Below are positions 1-7,021 of a DNA stretch of 64,000 nt, one piece after another; the first letter of the stretch is position 1, and each line of letters begins with the position of its first letter. The stretch spans positions 1-64,000 of the forward strand of contig CAJOHX010000004.1 in assembly GCA_905234475.1 (NCBI GenBank), in the 5' to 3' direction. Below the pieces are notes generated by a model. It was given only the letters and a program-made list of their open reading frames with translations. It did no database searches and was not told the origin of the DNA. The DNA is from an uncultured Bacteroidales bacterium (GTDB taxonomy: Bacteria > Bacteroidota > Bacteroidia > Bacteroidales > UBA932). The translations under genes were made by a program, and so were the position numbers.

Positions 1-11
1 TATTGCTTCAT
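1..11 (-). CDS. Start of a further fimbrillin-like gene (partial, runs off the window)
   Basis: Only the first codons (ATG AAG CAA) are visible on the minus strand. The sequence before the ATG, CTTCATATTC followed by a T-rich stretch, GCTTGGAGAT and a palindromic repeat, matches the start regions of the three complete fimbrillin-like genes to the right almost base for base. By that analogy it is the next gene of the array. No protein feature can be seen, so the identity is inferred from context alone. Confidence 0.45.
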
Positions 12-25
12 ATTCTATTTGCTTG

Positions 26-56
26 GAGATTCGCCGAACACGTCGGCGAATGACGG
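26..56 (-). repeat. Palindromic repeat, family B
   Basis: On the minus strand this reads GTCATTCGCCGAC...TCGGCGAATCTC. The 9-bp stem ATTCGCCGA/TCGGCGAAT closes a 5-nt loop. It lies between the partial gene at the window edge and the next fimbrillin-like gene. A second half-copy (GTCGGCGAATGACGG) sits at 64-78 and directly abuts the stop codon of that gene. Confidence 0.85.
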
Positions 57-78
57 TTTGGTTGTCGGCGAATGACGG

Positions 79-948
79 TTAGTCGTCCTGGGCCTCGCCG
101 CCGTCGATGGTGGAGCCGGCGACCCAGTTGTTGATGGTCATGGAGCCGAGGTCGATCCGGTCGCGGCCGATGTTCAGGTTCACCGTGGTGTACTGACCGC
201 CCGCCAGGGGGATGTCGGCGCTGTGGGTGAAGACGTAGTCCTTGCCGTCGATCGTGATGGTGAGGGTGCGCAGGCCCGTCTGGGGAACCTGCAGGCCGCT
301 CCAGGCGGCGTCGGACTTCTTGGAGAGGGCCACTTTGGCGGCCTCGCCGGTGGCGGTCACCGGCGCTGCGGCCAGGTAGTTGACCGTGGCGGTCTTCTTG
401 GCCGTGGCCGTGACGGCGGAGACTGTCGGGGTGGTCTCCCACTGGTTGCGGAAGTTGAGATTGACGTCCAGCCGCGCCATGGCGTGGCCGAAGGTCAGGG
501 CCACCGGGGTGGCCGAGGCTTTGAGGCCGGTCGCGTTCACGGCAATCATCAGGTCCGAGGCCTTGTAGTCATCGGGATCCAGGGTGAAGGGATCGGCCGT
601 AAAGTCTTTGACCGTGCGGACGGGATGGATGCCGAGGAAGTAGTGCGGCGAGGAGACGTCTTCCCAGAGCATCTGGGCGGCGGGGGTCCATTTGACTCCG
701 TCGTAGGTGTTCACGACACCGTCCACCACGCGGGTGGCGGGGACTTCCGTGGCGCTGCCCGTCCAGGCGTAGACGGTGATCTGGTCTTTGGCGTCGAAGG
801 TCGCCTTGTCGCCGGTGGTGGAGACTTTGGTCATCGCTCCGATGCCGGCCTGGATGGTGATCTCCCGGGTACGGCCGGGGAATTTGTCGCAAGCGGCGAG
901 AGCCAGGAGGGCGGCCGCGGCGGCGAAGTATTTGATAAGTGTCTTCAT
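79..948 (-). CDS. Fimbrillin-like lipoprotein, paralogue 1
   Basis: This is probably a structural or tip subunit of a Bacteroidales type V-like fimbria exported as a lipoprotein. The start at MKTLIKYF gives a lipoprotein signal ending in LAAC, with the lipid-bearing Cys near residue 19; the longer ORF start adds a non-signal leader encoded by the upstream repeat. The mature part has fimbrillin-like spacing: an early ITIQAGIGAMTKV segment, a 'D.I.VYAW' strand and a C-terminal NINNW strand. It is about 290 aa and very close to the next paralogue, especially around SGLQVPQTGLRTLTITIDG. It is the third of the fimbrillin-like genes after OmpA and the FimB/Mfa2-like gene. The fimbrillin assignment rests on pattern and context, not on a database search. 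Confidence 0.78.
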   Translation of the reverse strand: MKTLIKYFAAAAALLALAACDKFPGRTREITIQAGIGAMTKVSTTGDKATFDAKDQITVYAWTGSATEVPATRVVDGVVNTYDGVKWTPAAQMLWEDVSSPHYFLGIHPVRTVKDFTADPFTLDPDDYKASDLMIAVNATGLKASATPVALTFGHAMARLDVNLNFRNQWETTPTVSAVTATAKKTATVNYLAAAPVTATGEAAKVALSKKSDAAWSGLQVPQTGLRTLTITIDGKDYVFTHSADIPLAGGQYTTVNLNIGRDRIDLGSMTINNWVAGSTIDGGEAQDD

Positions 949-962
949 ATTCGTTTTGCTTG

Positions 963-990
963 GAGATCCCCGATCAAGTCGGGGATGACG
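963..990 (-). repeat. Palindromic repeat, family B
   Basis: The stem is ATCCCCGA/TCGGGGAT with loop TCAAG. Stem bases differ from the other copies, but both arms change together. It lies between the stop codon of fimbrillin paralogue 2 (992) and the start of paralogue 1 (948). Confidence 0.85.
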
Positions 991-991
991 G

Positions 992-1867
992 TTAGGAGGC
1001 AGGTTTAAAGACATCGCCGCCGTCAATAGAGGTGCCGGCTTGCCAGTCGGTGATGACAATAGAATCGAGCTCAATCGTGTCACGGCCCATGGTCAGGTTC
1101 AGCGTAGTGTACTGGCCTCCCACCAGAGGGATGTCGGCGCTGTGGGTGAAAACGTAGTCCTGTCCGTCGATCGTGATGGTGAGGGTGCGCAGGCCCGTCT
1201 GGGGGACCTGCAGGCCGCTCCAGGCGGCGTCGGATTTCTTCGCCAGAGCTACTTTGGCGGCATCGCCGGTCGGCGTGACGGCCGCGCTCAGCAGGTCCAC
1301 CGTGGCGGCCTTTTTGGCCGTAGCCGTGACGGAGGAGACCGTCGGGGTGGTCCCCCACTGGTTGCGGAACGCAAGGTTGACGTCCAGCCGCGCCATGGCG
1401 TGGCCGAAGACCAGCGCCACCGGGGTGGCCGAAGGGGTAAGGCCGATCAAGTTCGTGGCGAGCAGGAGGTCGGAGGCTTTCTGGTCCGCTGGATCCAGGG
1501 TGTACGGGTCGGCCGTGAAGTCCGTGATGGTGCGGAGCGGATAGACGCCGAGGAAGTAATGGGCCGACTCGTCGTCGTCCCAGAGCATCTGGGCGGCGGG
1601 GGTCCACTTGCCGTCGGTGCCGAGGGTGTTGGCGACGCCGTCCACCGCGCGTGCGGCAGGGACGGCCGTCTTGTCGCCCGTCCAGGCGAAGACGGCGATC
1701 TTGTCGCCCGCCTCGAAGGCGGCTTTGTCGCCGGTGGTGGCGACCTTGGTCATGGCGCCGATGCCGGCCTGGATGGTGATCTCCCGGGGGGTGCCGGAGA
1801 ATTTGCCGCAGGAGGCGACGGCCAGCAGGGCGGCCGCGGCGGCGAGGTATTTGATTATTGGCTTCAT
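992..1867 (-). CDS. Fimbrillin-like lipoprotein, paralogue 2
   Basis: This is a second fimbrillin-like subunit of about 291 aa. The chosen start (MKPIIKYL) matches the position used by the flanking paralogues; an in-frame ATG two codons upstream is also possible. The lipoprotein signal ends in AVASC. The body aligns with paralogue 1 through ITIQAGIGAMTKV, the QMLWDD region and the DYVFTHSADIPL segment. The nucleotide sequence is nearly identical over stretches of roughly 100 bp, which points to recent duplication or gene conversion. It is separated from its neighbours only by short spacers containing a palindromic repeat, so it is likely co-transcribed from the promoter upstream of the OmpA-family gene. 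Confidence 0.78.
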   Translation of the reverse strand: MKPIIKYLAAAAALLAVASCGKFSGTPREITIQAGIGAMTKVATTGDKAAFEAGDKIAVFAWTGDKTAVPAARAVDGVANTLGTDGKWTPAAQMLWDDDESAHYFLGVYPLRTITDFTADPYTLDPADQKASDLLLATNLIGLTPSATPVALVFGHAMARLDVNLAFRNQWGTTPTVSSVTATAKKAATVDLLSAAVTPTGDAAKVALAKKSDAAWSGLQVPQTGLRTLTITIDGQDYVFTHSADIPLVGGQYTTLNLTMGRDTIELDSIVITDWQAGTSIDGGDVFKPAS

Positions 1868-1881
1868 ATTCATTTTGCTGG

Positions 1882-1909
1882 GAGATTCCGGGTCAAGCCC
1901 GGAATGACG
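1882..1909 (-). repeat. Palindromic repeat, family B
   Basis: The stem ATTCCGGG/CCCGGAAT has loop TCAAG. It abuts the stop codon of fimbrillin paralogue 3 at 1911. It is almost identical to the copy at 2802-2829. Confidence 0.85.
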
Positions 1910-1910
1910 A

Positions 1911-2786
1911 TTACTCGGTGGGTTTGAAGATTTTTCCGTTGAGGTCGTCGCCCTGGCTGGTCCAGTCGGCGATGGAGATGTCCGAGGCGAGCTCGATCGT
2001 GTCGCGCCCGAGGAGGAGGTTGAGCGTCGTCACCTTCCCGCTCGCGAGGGGGATGCTTTCGCCGTGGGTGTAGACGAAGGCCTGGCCGTCGATCGTCACG
2101 GTGACGGTCTTCATCCCCTCCTGGGGAACCTGCAGGCCGGCCCAGGAGGCATTGTCCGTCTTGGCGAGGTCCACTTTGACGGCATCGCCCGTGGCCGTGA
2201 CGGCTTTGGCGAGGAGGTCCACCGTGGCGGTCTTTTTGGCCGTGGCCGTGACGGAGGCGACTGTCGGGGCGGTCTCCCACTGGTTCTTGAACGCGAGGTT
2301 GACCTTCAGTTTCGCCATCATGTGATCAAAGACCAGCTCCACGGAGGATTCCGATGAGAGGAGGCCCTCCAGGTTCGTGGCGACCAGCAGGTCGGAGGCC
2401 GCCTGGTCCGCCGGGTCCAGGGTGTACGGATGGGCCTTGAAAACCGTCACCGTCTGCACCGGCCAGAGGCCGAGGAAGTAGTGTATCGAGGCCTCGTCCG
2501 CCCAGCGCATCGGGGCGGCGGGGGTCCATTTGTCACCATCGAAGGTGTTGACGACGCCGTTCACCATGGGCGAGGCGGGGATGGTCGTCTTGCTGTTCGT
2601 CCAGGCATAGACGGCGATCTGGTCGCCCGCCTCGAAGGCGGATTGGTTGCCGGTGGTCTCGACTTTGGTTTGCGGGCCGATGGCGGCCGTGACAGTGATC
2701 TCCCGGGGGCTGCCGGGGAATTTGCCGCAGGCAGACAGAGACAGGAGGGTCGCTGCGGCGAGGAGGTATTTGATTGTTGGTTTCAT
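1911..2786 (-). CDS. Fimbrillin-like lipoprotein, paralogue 3
   Basis: This is a third fimbrillin-like subunit, about 291 aa, and the most divergent of the three complete copies (REITVTAAIGPQTKV replaces REITIQAGIGAMTKV). The start at MKPTIKYLL gives a lipoprotein signal ending in SLSAC; the ORF-track start 10 codons upstream is encoded by repeat and spacer sequence. It keeps the overall layout, with VYAW near residue 65 and a C-terminal IADW strand. It is the first fimbrillin-like gene after the FimB/Mfa2-like gene. Whether it forms the stalk, a tip or an accessory subunit cannot be told from the sequence. Confidence 0.78.
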   Translation of the reverse strand: MKPTIKYLLAAATLLSLSACGKFPGSPREITVTAAIGPQTKVETTGNQSAFEAGDQIAVYAWTNSKTTIPASPMVNGVVNTFDGDKWTPAAPMRWADEASIHYFLGLWPVQTVTVFKAHPYTLDPADQAASDLLVATNLEGLLSSESSVELVFDHMMAKLKVNLAFKNQWETAPTVASVTATAKKTATVDLLAKAVTATGDAVKVDLAKTDNASWAGLQVPQEGMKTVTVTIDGQAFVYTHGESIPLASGKVTTLNLLLGRDTIELASDISIADWTSQGDDLNGKIFKPTE

Positions 2787-2801
2787 ATTCCTTTTGTTTC
2801 G

Positions 2802-2829
2802 GAGATTCCGGGTCAAGCCCGGAATGACG
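2802..2829 (-). repeat. Palindromic repeat, family B
   Basis: The stem ATTCCGGG/CCCGGAAT has loop TCAAG, as in the copy at 1882-1909. It lies in the spacer between the FimB/Mfa2-like gene and fimbrillin paralogue 3. Confidence 0.85.
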
Positions 2830-2838
2830 ATGATTAAG

Positions 2839-3714
2839 CTATTCGGGATCGGTGACGGTGCCGTTGATGGTCCAGGCGTCGGTCCAGTCGTTGATGGCGG
2901 AGGAGGATACGGTCATCTCGGGCAGGAGGTCGTTGTAGTCCAAATTAAGATTGTAAGCTTTGCCGCCCTGCATGACCGGGCCGGTGACATTGAAGGAGCC
3001 CTCCACGGAGCCGTCAGCGCCTACTTTATTGATGGTGATGGTGCTGTGCTCCTGGCCGGAGGCCGTGGGCATCAGGTTGATGGTACCGCCATTGTCGCAT
3101 TTGATCTCGCCAGGGTCGACCTCATCGGACGGACGGCCCTGGCGGCCGTTGTCGTCGACCGCCGTGAGATCCAGGGTCTGGGCGGCATTGGTCACGTTAG
3201 CCGTGAGATGCATATCGGCCGGCACGTTGTTGACGTTGACCGACAGCTTCGCGAGCGCGCGGCCGAGGTTTATGGGCTGAACCGTGGCAGATCCCGGGCG
3301 TATGGGAGCCACGCCAGAAAAGACATCGTAGCCAGCTATAAGTCTGAGTATTCTCGCTCTGACCATGAAGCCGAACAACTTGGTAGGGGGCAGACCCTCG
3401 AGCTGGAAGCCGTCGGCCTCCGACATGTTGACGGTGACCAGTACTTCGTAGTCTCCCTCGGGAAGCTGCTGGAGCTCGCTCGAGACCGCCTCCACGCTGG
3501 TGAACTCCCGGGTGTAGGAGACACCGGAGCCGTTTACGACCAAGTAGACGTGGTGGACGGGGGTGCCGGCGTCTTCGGCCCGCTCCCAGCGGAGCGTCGG
3601 AGCGAAGCCGACGGTGCCGGGCTGCAGGTCGTGGTTATCGTGGAAGCAGCCCGTCAGGAGGAGCGTTGCGGCCGCAGTGGCCAGGATAATGTTTCCTTTC
3701 ATGGCTGTCGTCAT
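2839..3714 (-). CDS. FimB/Mfa2-like (or DUF5119-type) fimbrial lipoprotein
   Basis: This is a lipoprotein of about 291 aa that probably anchors or caps the fimbria encoded downstream. The chosen start (MTTAMKGN) overlaps the stop of the OmpA-family gene as ATGA, which suggests translational coupling; MKGN four codons later is the alternative. The lipobox is LLTGC, followed by a short 'DL.PGTVGF' stretch and a long beta-rich domain. The C-terminal strand INDWTDAWTINGTV is typical of fimbrillin-related folds. The sequence differs clearly from the tandem paralogues, and its position between OmpA and the fimbrillins matches where FimB/Mfa2 genes sit in related loci. The family name is from pattern recognition only. 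Confidence 0.68.
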   Translation of the reverse strand: MTTAMKGNIILATAAATLLLTGCFHDNHDLQPGTVGFAPTLRWERAEDAGTPVHHVYLVVNGSGVSYTREFTSVEAVSSELQQLPEGDYEVLVTVNMSEADGFQLEGLPPTKLFGFMVRARILRLIAGYDVFSGVAPIRPGSATVQPINLGRALAKLSVNVNNVPADMHLTANVTNAAQTLDLTAVDDNGRQGRPSDEVDPGEIKCDNGGTINLMPTASGQEHSTITINKVGADGSVEGSFNVTGPVMQGGKAYNLNLDYNDLLPEMTVSSSAINDWTDAWTINGTVTDPE

Positions 3715-4979
3715 TTTGCGAATCTGATTTCGGCGCGACGGGCGGTCTGCGCGTCGGGCGCGTTGTAGTCGATGCCGTGGTAGTAGGCCTTGACGATGCG
3801 CTCCGGGGCGACGCCGTGGGCGATGTACCATTGGCGGACCGCCTCCATGCGGCGCTCAGTGAGCTTCTCGTTATATGCCGCGCTGCCGCTGCGGGAAGCG
3901 TAGGCGTGGATCTCCAGCTGGAAGTCCGGGTAGCGCTCCAGGATCGGGAGGGCCGTCTCCAGCGAGGAGGCATAGGCGTCTTCGACGCTGCTGCTGTTGT
4001 TGGCGAAGTAGACCGTCGGGATGGGCGTCTGGAAGGCCTCTTCCTTGGCCACGGCAGCGGCCTTTTCGGCGGCCTCGCGCTCAACACGCTCGCGCTCCAG
4101 GCGTTCGCGTTCGGCGCGCTGCGCCGCCTCGCGTTCCGCTTTTTCGCGGGCGGCCTGCTCGGCCGCGATGCGCTCACGCTCCGCAGCTTCCCGTGCCAGG
4201 CGCGCGGCTTCTTCCGCGTCCTTGATGGTGGTGGGGTTGGCGGGCTGGCCGTACTCCCGGGCTTCGCCCAGGCTGCAGGCCAGCCGGACGCCGGCGTCCC
4301 AGAGGAGGTTGCTCCTGTGGGCGTGCTCCGGGATGTTGTCGAAACGCTCGCCGGTCAGGCACGTGATGCCGCTGTAGAGCGCAGCGCTCAGGCGGCTGCC
4401 GATGGGGATGCCGAAGCTGGCTTCCCCGCCCCAGCCCAGGTGCCACTGGCGGGGCTGGCCGATCTGTTTGTCCGGGGCGACGAGCACCGTCCGCGTGGTC
4501 ACGGCGGCGATCTGCGGGGAGAGGTTCAGCGACCAGCGGCTGCCCGGCTTCGTGAAGAGGCTGAGCAGGTTGACATTGGCCTGGAGGGCCACCTTGCCCC
4601 ACTGCGTCGCAGTGCGCAGGTCTTCGTAGGCCCAGCCCGTTTCGTCCAGGACGGGAGAGAAATAGCGGATGCCGTCTTCCGACAGCCAGTAGGGGCAGCA
4701 GTCCAGCGCGAACTGGCTCTGGCCGCCGTACTGGACGCCGAGCTCCACGGACAGGAGGCGGTTCAGGCCGATGCCGGCGAAGGCTCCGCCCTGGGCACCC
4801 CAGTGGATGCCGTCTTCGGTGATGCTGCGGAAGGTGGCCTGCCCGAAGGAGGTGCCACCCCGAACGCCCACGTACCAGCGGTACTCTGCAGGCGCGAACG
4901 CCTGCCCCCACGCGCCTTGCGCGGCGCACGCGCACACGATAAGCGCCGCCAGCAGGGGTTTATTCTTTAGATGGATCAT
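3711..4979 (-). CDS. OmpA-family outer-membrane protein, first gene of the fimbrial operon
   Basis: This outer-membrane protein of 422 aa is predicted to tie the outer membrane to peptidoglycan. Residues 1-25 form a signal peptide (cleavage after GAWG). Residues 30-240 look like a beta-barrel with aromatic strand ends (RWYVGVRGGTSFG). Residues 245-305 are a charged E/R/A-rich coiled coil (AEREAAQRAERERLERE). The C-terminus has the OmpA peptidoglycan-binding pattern: a DFQLEIHAYASRSGS core, NEKLTERRMEAVRQW, and a final RRAEIRF strand. OmpA-fold genes heading fimbrillin operons are known in Bacteroides. The gene sits directly behind a full consensus promoter and overlaps the next gene by 4 nt. 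Confidence 0.85.
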   Translation of the reverse strand: MIHLKNKPLLAALIVCACAAQGAWGQAFAPAEYRWYVGVRGGTSFGQATFRSITEDGIHWGAQGGAFAGIGLNRLLSVELGVQYGGQSQFALDCCPYWLSEDGIRYFSPVLDETGWAYEDLRTATQWGKVALQANVNLLSLFTKPGSRWSLNLSPQIAAVTTRTVLVAPDKQIGQPRQWHLGWGGEASFGIPIGSRLSAALYSGITCLTGERFDNIPEHAHRSNLLWDAGVRLACSLGEAREYGQPANPTTIKDAEEAARLAREAAERERIAAEQAAREKAEREAAQRAERERLERERVEREAAEKAAAVAKEEAFQTPIPTVYFANNSSSVEDAYASSLETALPILERYPDFQLEIHAYASRSGSAAYNEKLTERRMEAVRQWYIAHGVAPERIVKAYYHGIDYNAPDAQTARRAEIRFAK

Positions 4980-5012
4980 ATTGATAAAAACACTTCTAAC
5001 TCACTAGTCCTT

Positions 5013-5043
5013 CAAATTTAATGATTCTCAATGAGAATGCAAA
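5013..5043 (-). promoter_or_regulatory. Consensus Bacteroides-type promoter of the fimbrial operon
   Basis: On the minus strand TTTG (5040-5043), a 19-nt spacer and TAAATTTG (5013-5020) match the Bacteroides -33/-7 pattern exactly. The start codon follows about 35 nt downstream. The spacer is mostly a palindrome, listed separately. Confidence 0.7.
5024..5038. promoter_or_regulatory. Candidate operator: palindrome in the promoter spacer
   Basis: ATTCTC-AAT-GAGAAT is a perfect 6+3+6 inverted repeat lying entirely between the -33 and -7 boxes of the fimbrial promoter. A dimeric regulator bound here would cover the promoter. No regulator gene is adjacent, so the binding protein is unknown. Confidence 0.45.
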
Positions 5044-5075
5044 CAAAATCGCCGCCCGATTTTGTCGGACGGCGA
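5042..5075 (-). terminator. Rho-independent terminator after the 5104-5649 gene
   Basis: On the minus strand the stem TCGCCGTCCGA / TCGGGCGGCGA (one mismatch) closes a CAAAA loop and is followed by TTTTGTTT. It starts about 30 nt after the stop codon of the upstream gene. The -33 box of the fimbrial promoter begins inside its T tract. Confidence 0.75.
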
Positions 5076-5103
5076 ATTATTGCAAGGATTTGGGTGAAGC
5101 CTG

Positions 5104-5649
5104 CTATTTCTGGTTCGGGTGGAGCTTCTTGTAGAACTTGAGGCCGTTCAGCAGGGAGCCGAAGTTGCTCTTGGTGATGTAGTTGGCACGGACAAGGTCG
5201 TCGCGCTTGACGCTGAATTCCATGATCTTGCTTCCCAGAAGCCTTCTCGAGGTGAGGGTGACCGTCTCCATGTTGTCGCTGGGATAGCCGGCGGCGAGGC
5301 AGCCCTTTATTTCCTTGGTGGACCGGCGCTGGGCCTTGAAGAAGGCCTTCAGGTCGTTCATGGTCGCAATCGCTTCGTCAATCGTATCGCCGATGGGGAT
5401 GAAGAGCTCGTAGACCGGGTCAAAATTGAGCTGGACGATGTCGCCGCCGATGCCGAGGTGGCCGACCGACAGCCAGTATTTGCCGGTGTCCTTCATCTGG
5501 AACACCTCGATCTCGCCGGACAGGGAGTTCTCGCCGTATTCGGTCTCGACGGTGCAGATCTCAAGTCTGTTGGCGGCCTTCTCGAGGAACTGGGCGGAGG
5601 CCATCAGCGGCATCACCGCCACGAGCAGGGTAATAAGGATTCTTTTCAT
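5104..5649 (-). CDS. Secreted protein of unknown function
   Basis: I do not recognise this 181-aa protein. It starts with a clear signal peptide (MKRILITLLVAVMPLMASAQ, cleavage after SAQ) and has no lipobox Cys, so it is probably periplasmic or surface-exposed. The mature part is mixed alpha/beta: a strand-rich half (GEIEVFQMKDTGKYWLSV) with a helix rich in charged residues (ATMNDLKAFFKAQRRS), and a basic C-terminus. The gene is monocistronic, with a TATTTTTG box upstream at 5688-5695 and a strong terminator downstream. No function is suggested by the neighbours. Confidence 0.75.
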   Translation of the reverse strand: MKRILITLLVAVMPLMASAQFLEKAANRLEICTVETEYGENSLSGEIEVFQMKDTGKYWLSVGHLGIGGDIVQLNFDPVYELFIPIGDTIDEAIATMNDLKAFFKAQRRSTKEIKGCLAAGYPSDNMETVTLTSRRLLGSKIMEFSVKRDDLVRANYITKSNFGSLLNGLKFYKKLHPNQK

Positions 5650-5732
5650 GGTATGGACGTTTTAATTGTGTGTTTGCGGTTTCCGCACAAAAATAGCAAA
5701 TATTATGCTAAAGTCCGCGGCCTTGCCTGCCG

Positions 5733-6578
5733 CTACGGCAAAAGGTTGATGATTTTGCGGGTTGCTTCCTCAGGGAGGGCGGTGTGGTAAGCCATGTCAA
5801 AGACATAGGGCACCTTGACGGCGTAGAACGGGAGCAGGCGACGGGTGAAGCTTTCCAGCGCCTGCGCGTCGGTCGTCCCCAGGTAGGCCGGGAGGAAGAT
5901 GTTCCAATGGGCGGTGAGGGTCTCGGGACTCACGTGGAAGAGGTCCTCGGCCCGGGTCTTGTCCATGTTGTGGCACATGGTCCACAGGATGGACAGGTCC
6001 CATTCGGGCAGTCCGTAGCTGAATTCACCCACATCGATCCACCAGACGCCCTTGCCGTCGGTGATGATGTTCCCGAAATGGAGGTCGCCGTGCAGGCAGG
6101 TGGCGGCGTCCGGGACCTTCTCGATGAAAGCCAGGGCACGCTGCCGGTAGGCCTCGGGGACCAGGTCCTTTTCCAGATAGAATTGCCGCAGGGCCTGCCG
6201 GTAGGAGCGCAGGCGCGAGGGGTCCGCCGCCCGGGCATGGAGCGCGCGGGCCTGCCGGGCGAATTCCAGGGAGATTTCTTCGAGCCGCGCCGGCTCTTCG
6301 GAGACGATGCGCGTGAAGGAGCGTTTGCCGGGAATGAATTCATATTCAGCGCCGAAGCGCTCTCCGTCCGTCACCAGGCGATAGGGCTCCGGCGTGGAGA
6401 TGCCCATTTCGAAAACGGTGCGGGCTGTCAGGAATTCCGCTTCCGCCCTGTCTGCCTCGAAGCCCGGGTTGTAGAGCTTGGCCATGGTGTTGCGGGACTT
6501 GTGTTTGTAGGAAACAGCCGTTCCGCCTTCACCGCTGCGGACGTACTCGTCCAGGTCAATGGTTTCGTAGGATTGCAT
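5733..6578 (-). CDS. Aminoglycoside phosphotransferase/choline kinase-fold protein
   Basis: This is a cytoplasmic small-molecule kinase-fold protein of about 281 aa. The kinase catalytic loop is HGDLHFGNI near residue 190 and the metal-binding motif is IDVGEF (DVG in place of DFG). An N-terminal ATP-lobe stretch reads GGTAVSYKHKSRNTMAKLYN. The overall pattern resembles the TIGR02172-type phosphotransferases of Bacteroidota and Firmicutes, whose substrate is not known; there is no reason to call it an antibiotic-resistance gene. The start MQSYETID was chosen over the track's upstream start because a complete promoter (6584-6615) lies immediately before it. Transcription would give a very short or absent leader. 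Confidence 0.75.
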   Translation of the reverse strand: MQSYETIDLDEYVRSGEGGTAVSYKHKSRNTMAKLYNPGFEADRAEAEFLTARTVFEMGISTPEPYRLVTDGERFGAEYEFIPGKRSFTRIVSEEPARLEEISLEFARQARALHARAADPSRLRSYRQALRQFYLEKDLVPEAYRQRALAFIEKVPDAATCLHGDLHFGNIITDGKGVWWIDVGEFSYGLPEWDLSILWTMCHNMDKTRAEDLFHVSPETLTAHWNIFLPAYLGTTDAQALESFTRRLLPFYAVKVPYVFDMAYHTALPEEATRKIINLLP

Positions 6579-6583
6579 GGGTG

Positions 6584-6615
6584 CAAATTTAAGCCACAGA
6601 ACCAGTAAATCCAAA
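6584..6615 (-). promoter_or_regulatory. Consensus promoter for the phosphotransferase gene
   Basis: On the minus strand TTTG (6612-6615), a 20-nt spacer and TAAATTTG (6584-6591) match the Bacteroides promoter pattern. The ATG is at 6578, so the transcript would be nearly leaderless. Confidence 0.5.
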
Positions 6616-6642
6616 TCTTTGCAAAGTGGCTGAGAATAAAAG

Positions 6643-6676
6643 AAGACGGACACCAATTAGGGGTAGTGTCCGTCTT
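6643..6676. terminator. 11-bp perfect hairpin, probable terminator
   Basis: AAGACGGACAC and GTGTCCGTCTT form a perfect 11-bp stem around a 12-nt loop, flanked by A-rich and T-containing sequence on both sides. It lies between the phosphotransferase promoter and the tRNA-Leu terminator. It could stop transcription in either direction. No gene clearly ends here. Confidence 0.5.
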
Positions 6677-6783
6677 TCAAAGTTCGCTAATGAATTATCT
6701 ATATGATAACACTGCAAAGGTAGAGAAAAAAAATGAACCCGCAAGTCATCTCCTTACGAATGTTGTATAACACTTTTGTATAA

Positions 6784-6817
6784 CAAAAAGACAACCTCTT
6801 GCGAAGCTGTCTTTTTG
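6784..6817 (-). terminator. Terminator apparently belonging to tRNA-Leu, now 2.5 kb away from it
   Basis: On the minus strand the reading is CCGAGGCA (tRNA 3' end copy), then CAAAAAGACA-loop-TGTCTTTTTG, a perfect 10-bp stem ending in a T run. In a normal arrangement this would directly follow the tRNA-Leu gene. Today the tRNA ends at 9381 and the hairpin is separated from it by the putative island. Confidence 0.65.
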
Positions 6818-6829
6818 TGCCTCGGGCGG
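6816..6829 (-). repeat. Putative attachment site (distal copy of the tRNA-Leu 3' end)
   Basis: TGTGCCTCGGGCGG matches 9379-9392 exactly over 14 bp. Twelve of those bases are the 3' end of tRNA-Leu. Direct repeats of a tRNA 3' end bounding a DNA segment are the usual footprint of tyrosine-recombinase integration. Confidence 0.65.
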
Positions 6830-6935
6830 AAGCTAAATAACTGGTGGCTATCGTGTATTCTTGGTGGCTATCAAACTATTTGTATATCAAGTGGTTGAAT
6901 TATATCAGCGGAGTATTCAAATAATAAGCGGAAAA

Positions 6936-6985
6936 GGTGACCAAAAGTGACCAAATTTTAAAGGAGGTGACCAAAAGTGACCAAA
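6936..6985. repeat. Tandem 20-bp repeats near the left island end
   Basis: GGTGACCAAAAGTGACCAAA occurs exactly at 6936-6955 and 6966-6985 with a 30-bp period, and each unit itself contains two GTGACCAAA half-sites. A related GTGACCAAATTT occurs at 9304-9315 near the other end. Short phased repeats near attachment sites are often recombinase arm-binding sites; that role is inferred here. The rest of the 6,830-7,063 gap is AT-rich with no ORF I can support. Confidence 0.6.
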
Positions 6986-7021
6986 GAATTCTATCAATAA
7001 TTGATGGTCAGATGATGCGCC

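Noticed and set aside
5013-5043. Fimbrial promoter as a phase-variable invertible element
   Set aside because: The inverted repeat lies inside the promoter spacer rather than flanking the promoter, and no invertase gene is nearby.
5733-6578. Phosphotransferase as an aminoglycoside-resistance gene
   Set aside because: It shares only the general kinase fold. The sequence resembles conserved phosphotransferases of unknown substrate, and there is no mobile-resistance context.
6936-6985. Short direct repeats considered as a CRISPR array
   Set aside because: There are only two 20-bp units with a 10-bp gap, no cas genes, and no spacer-sized unique sequence.
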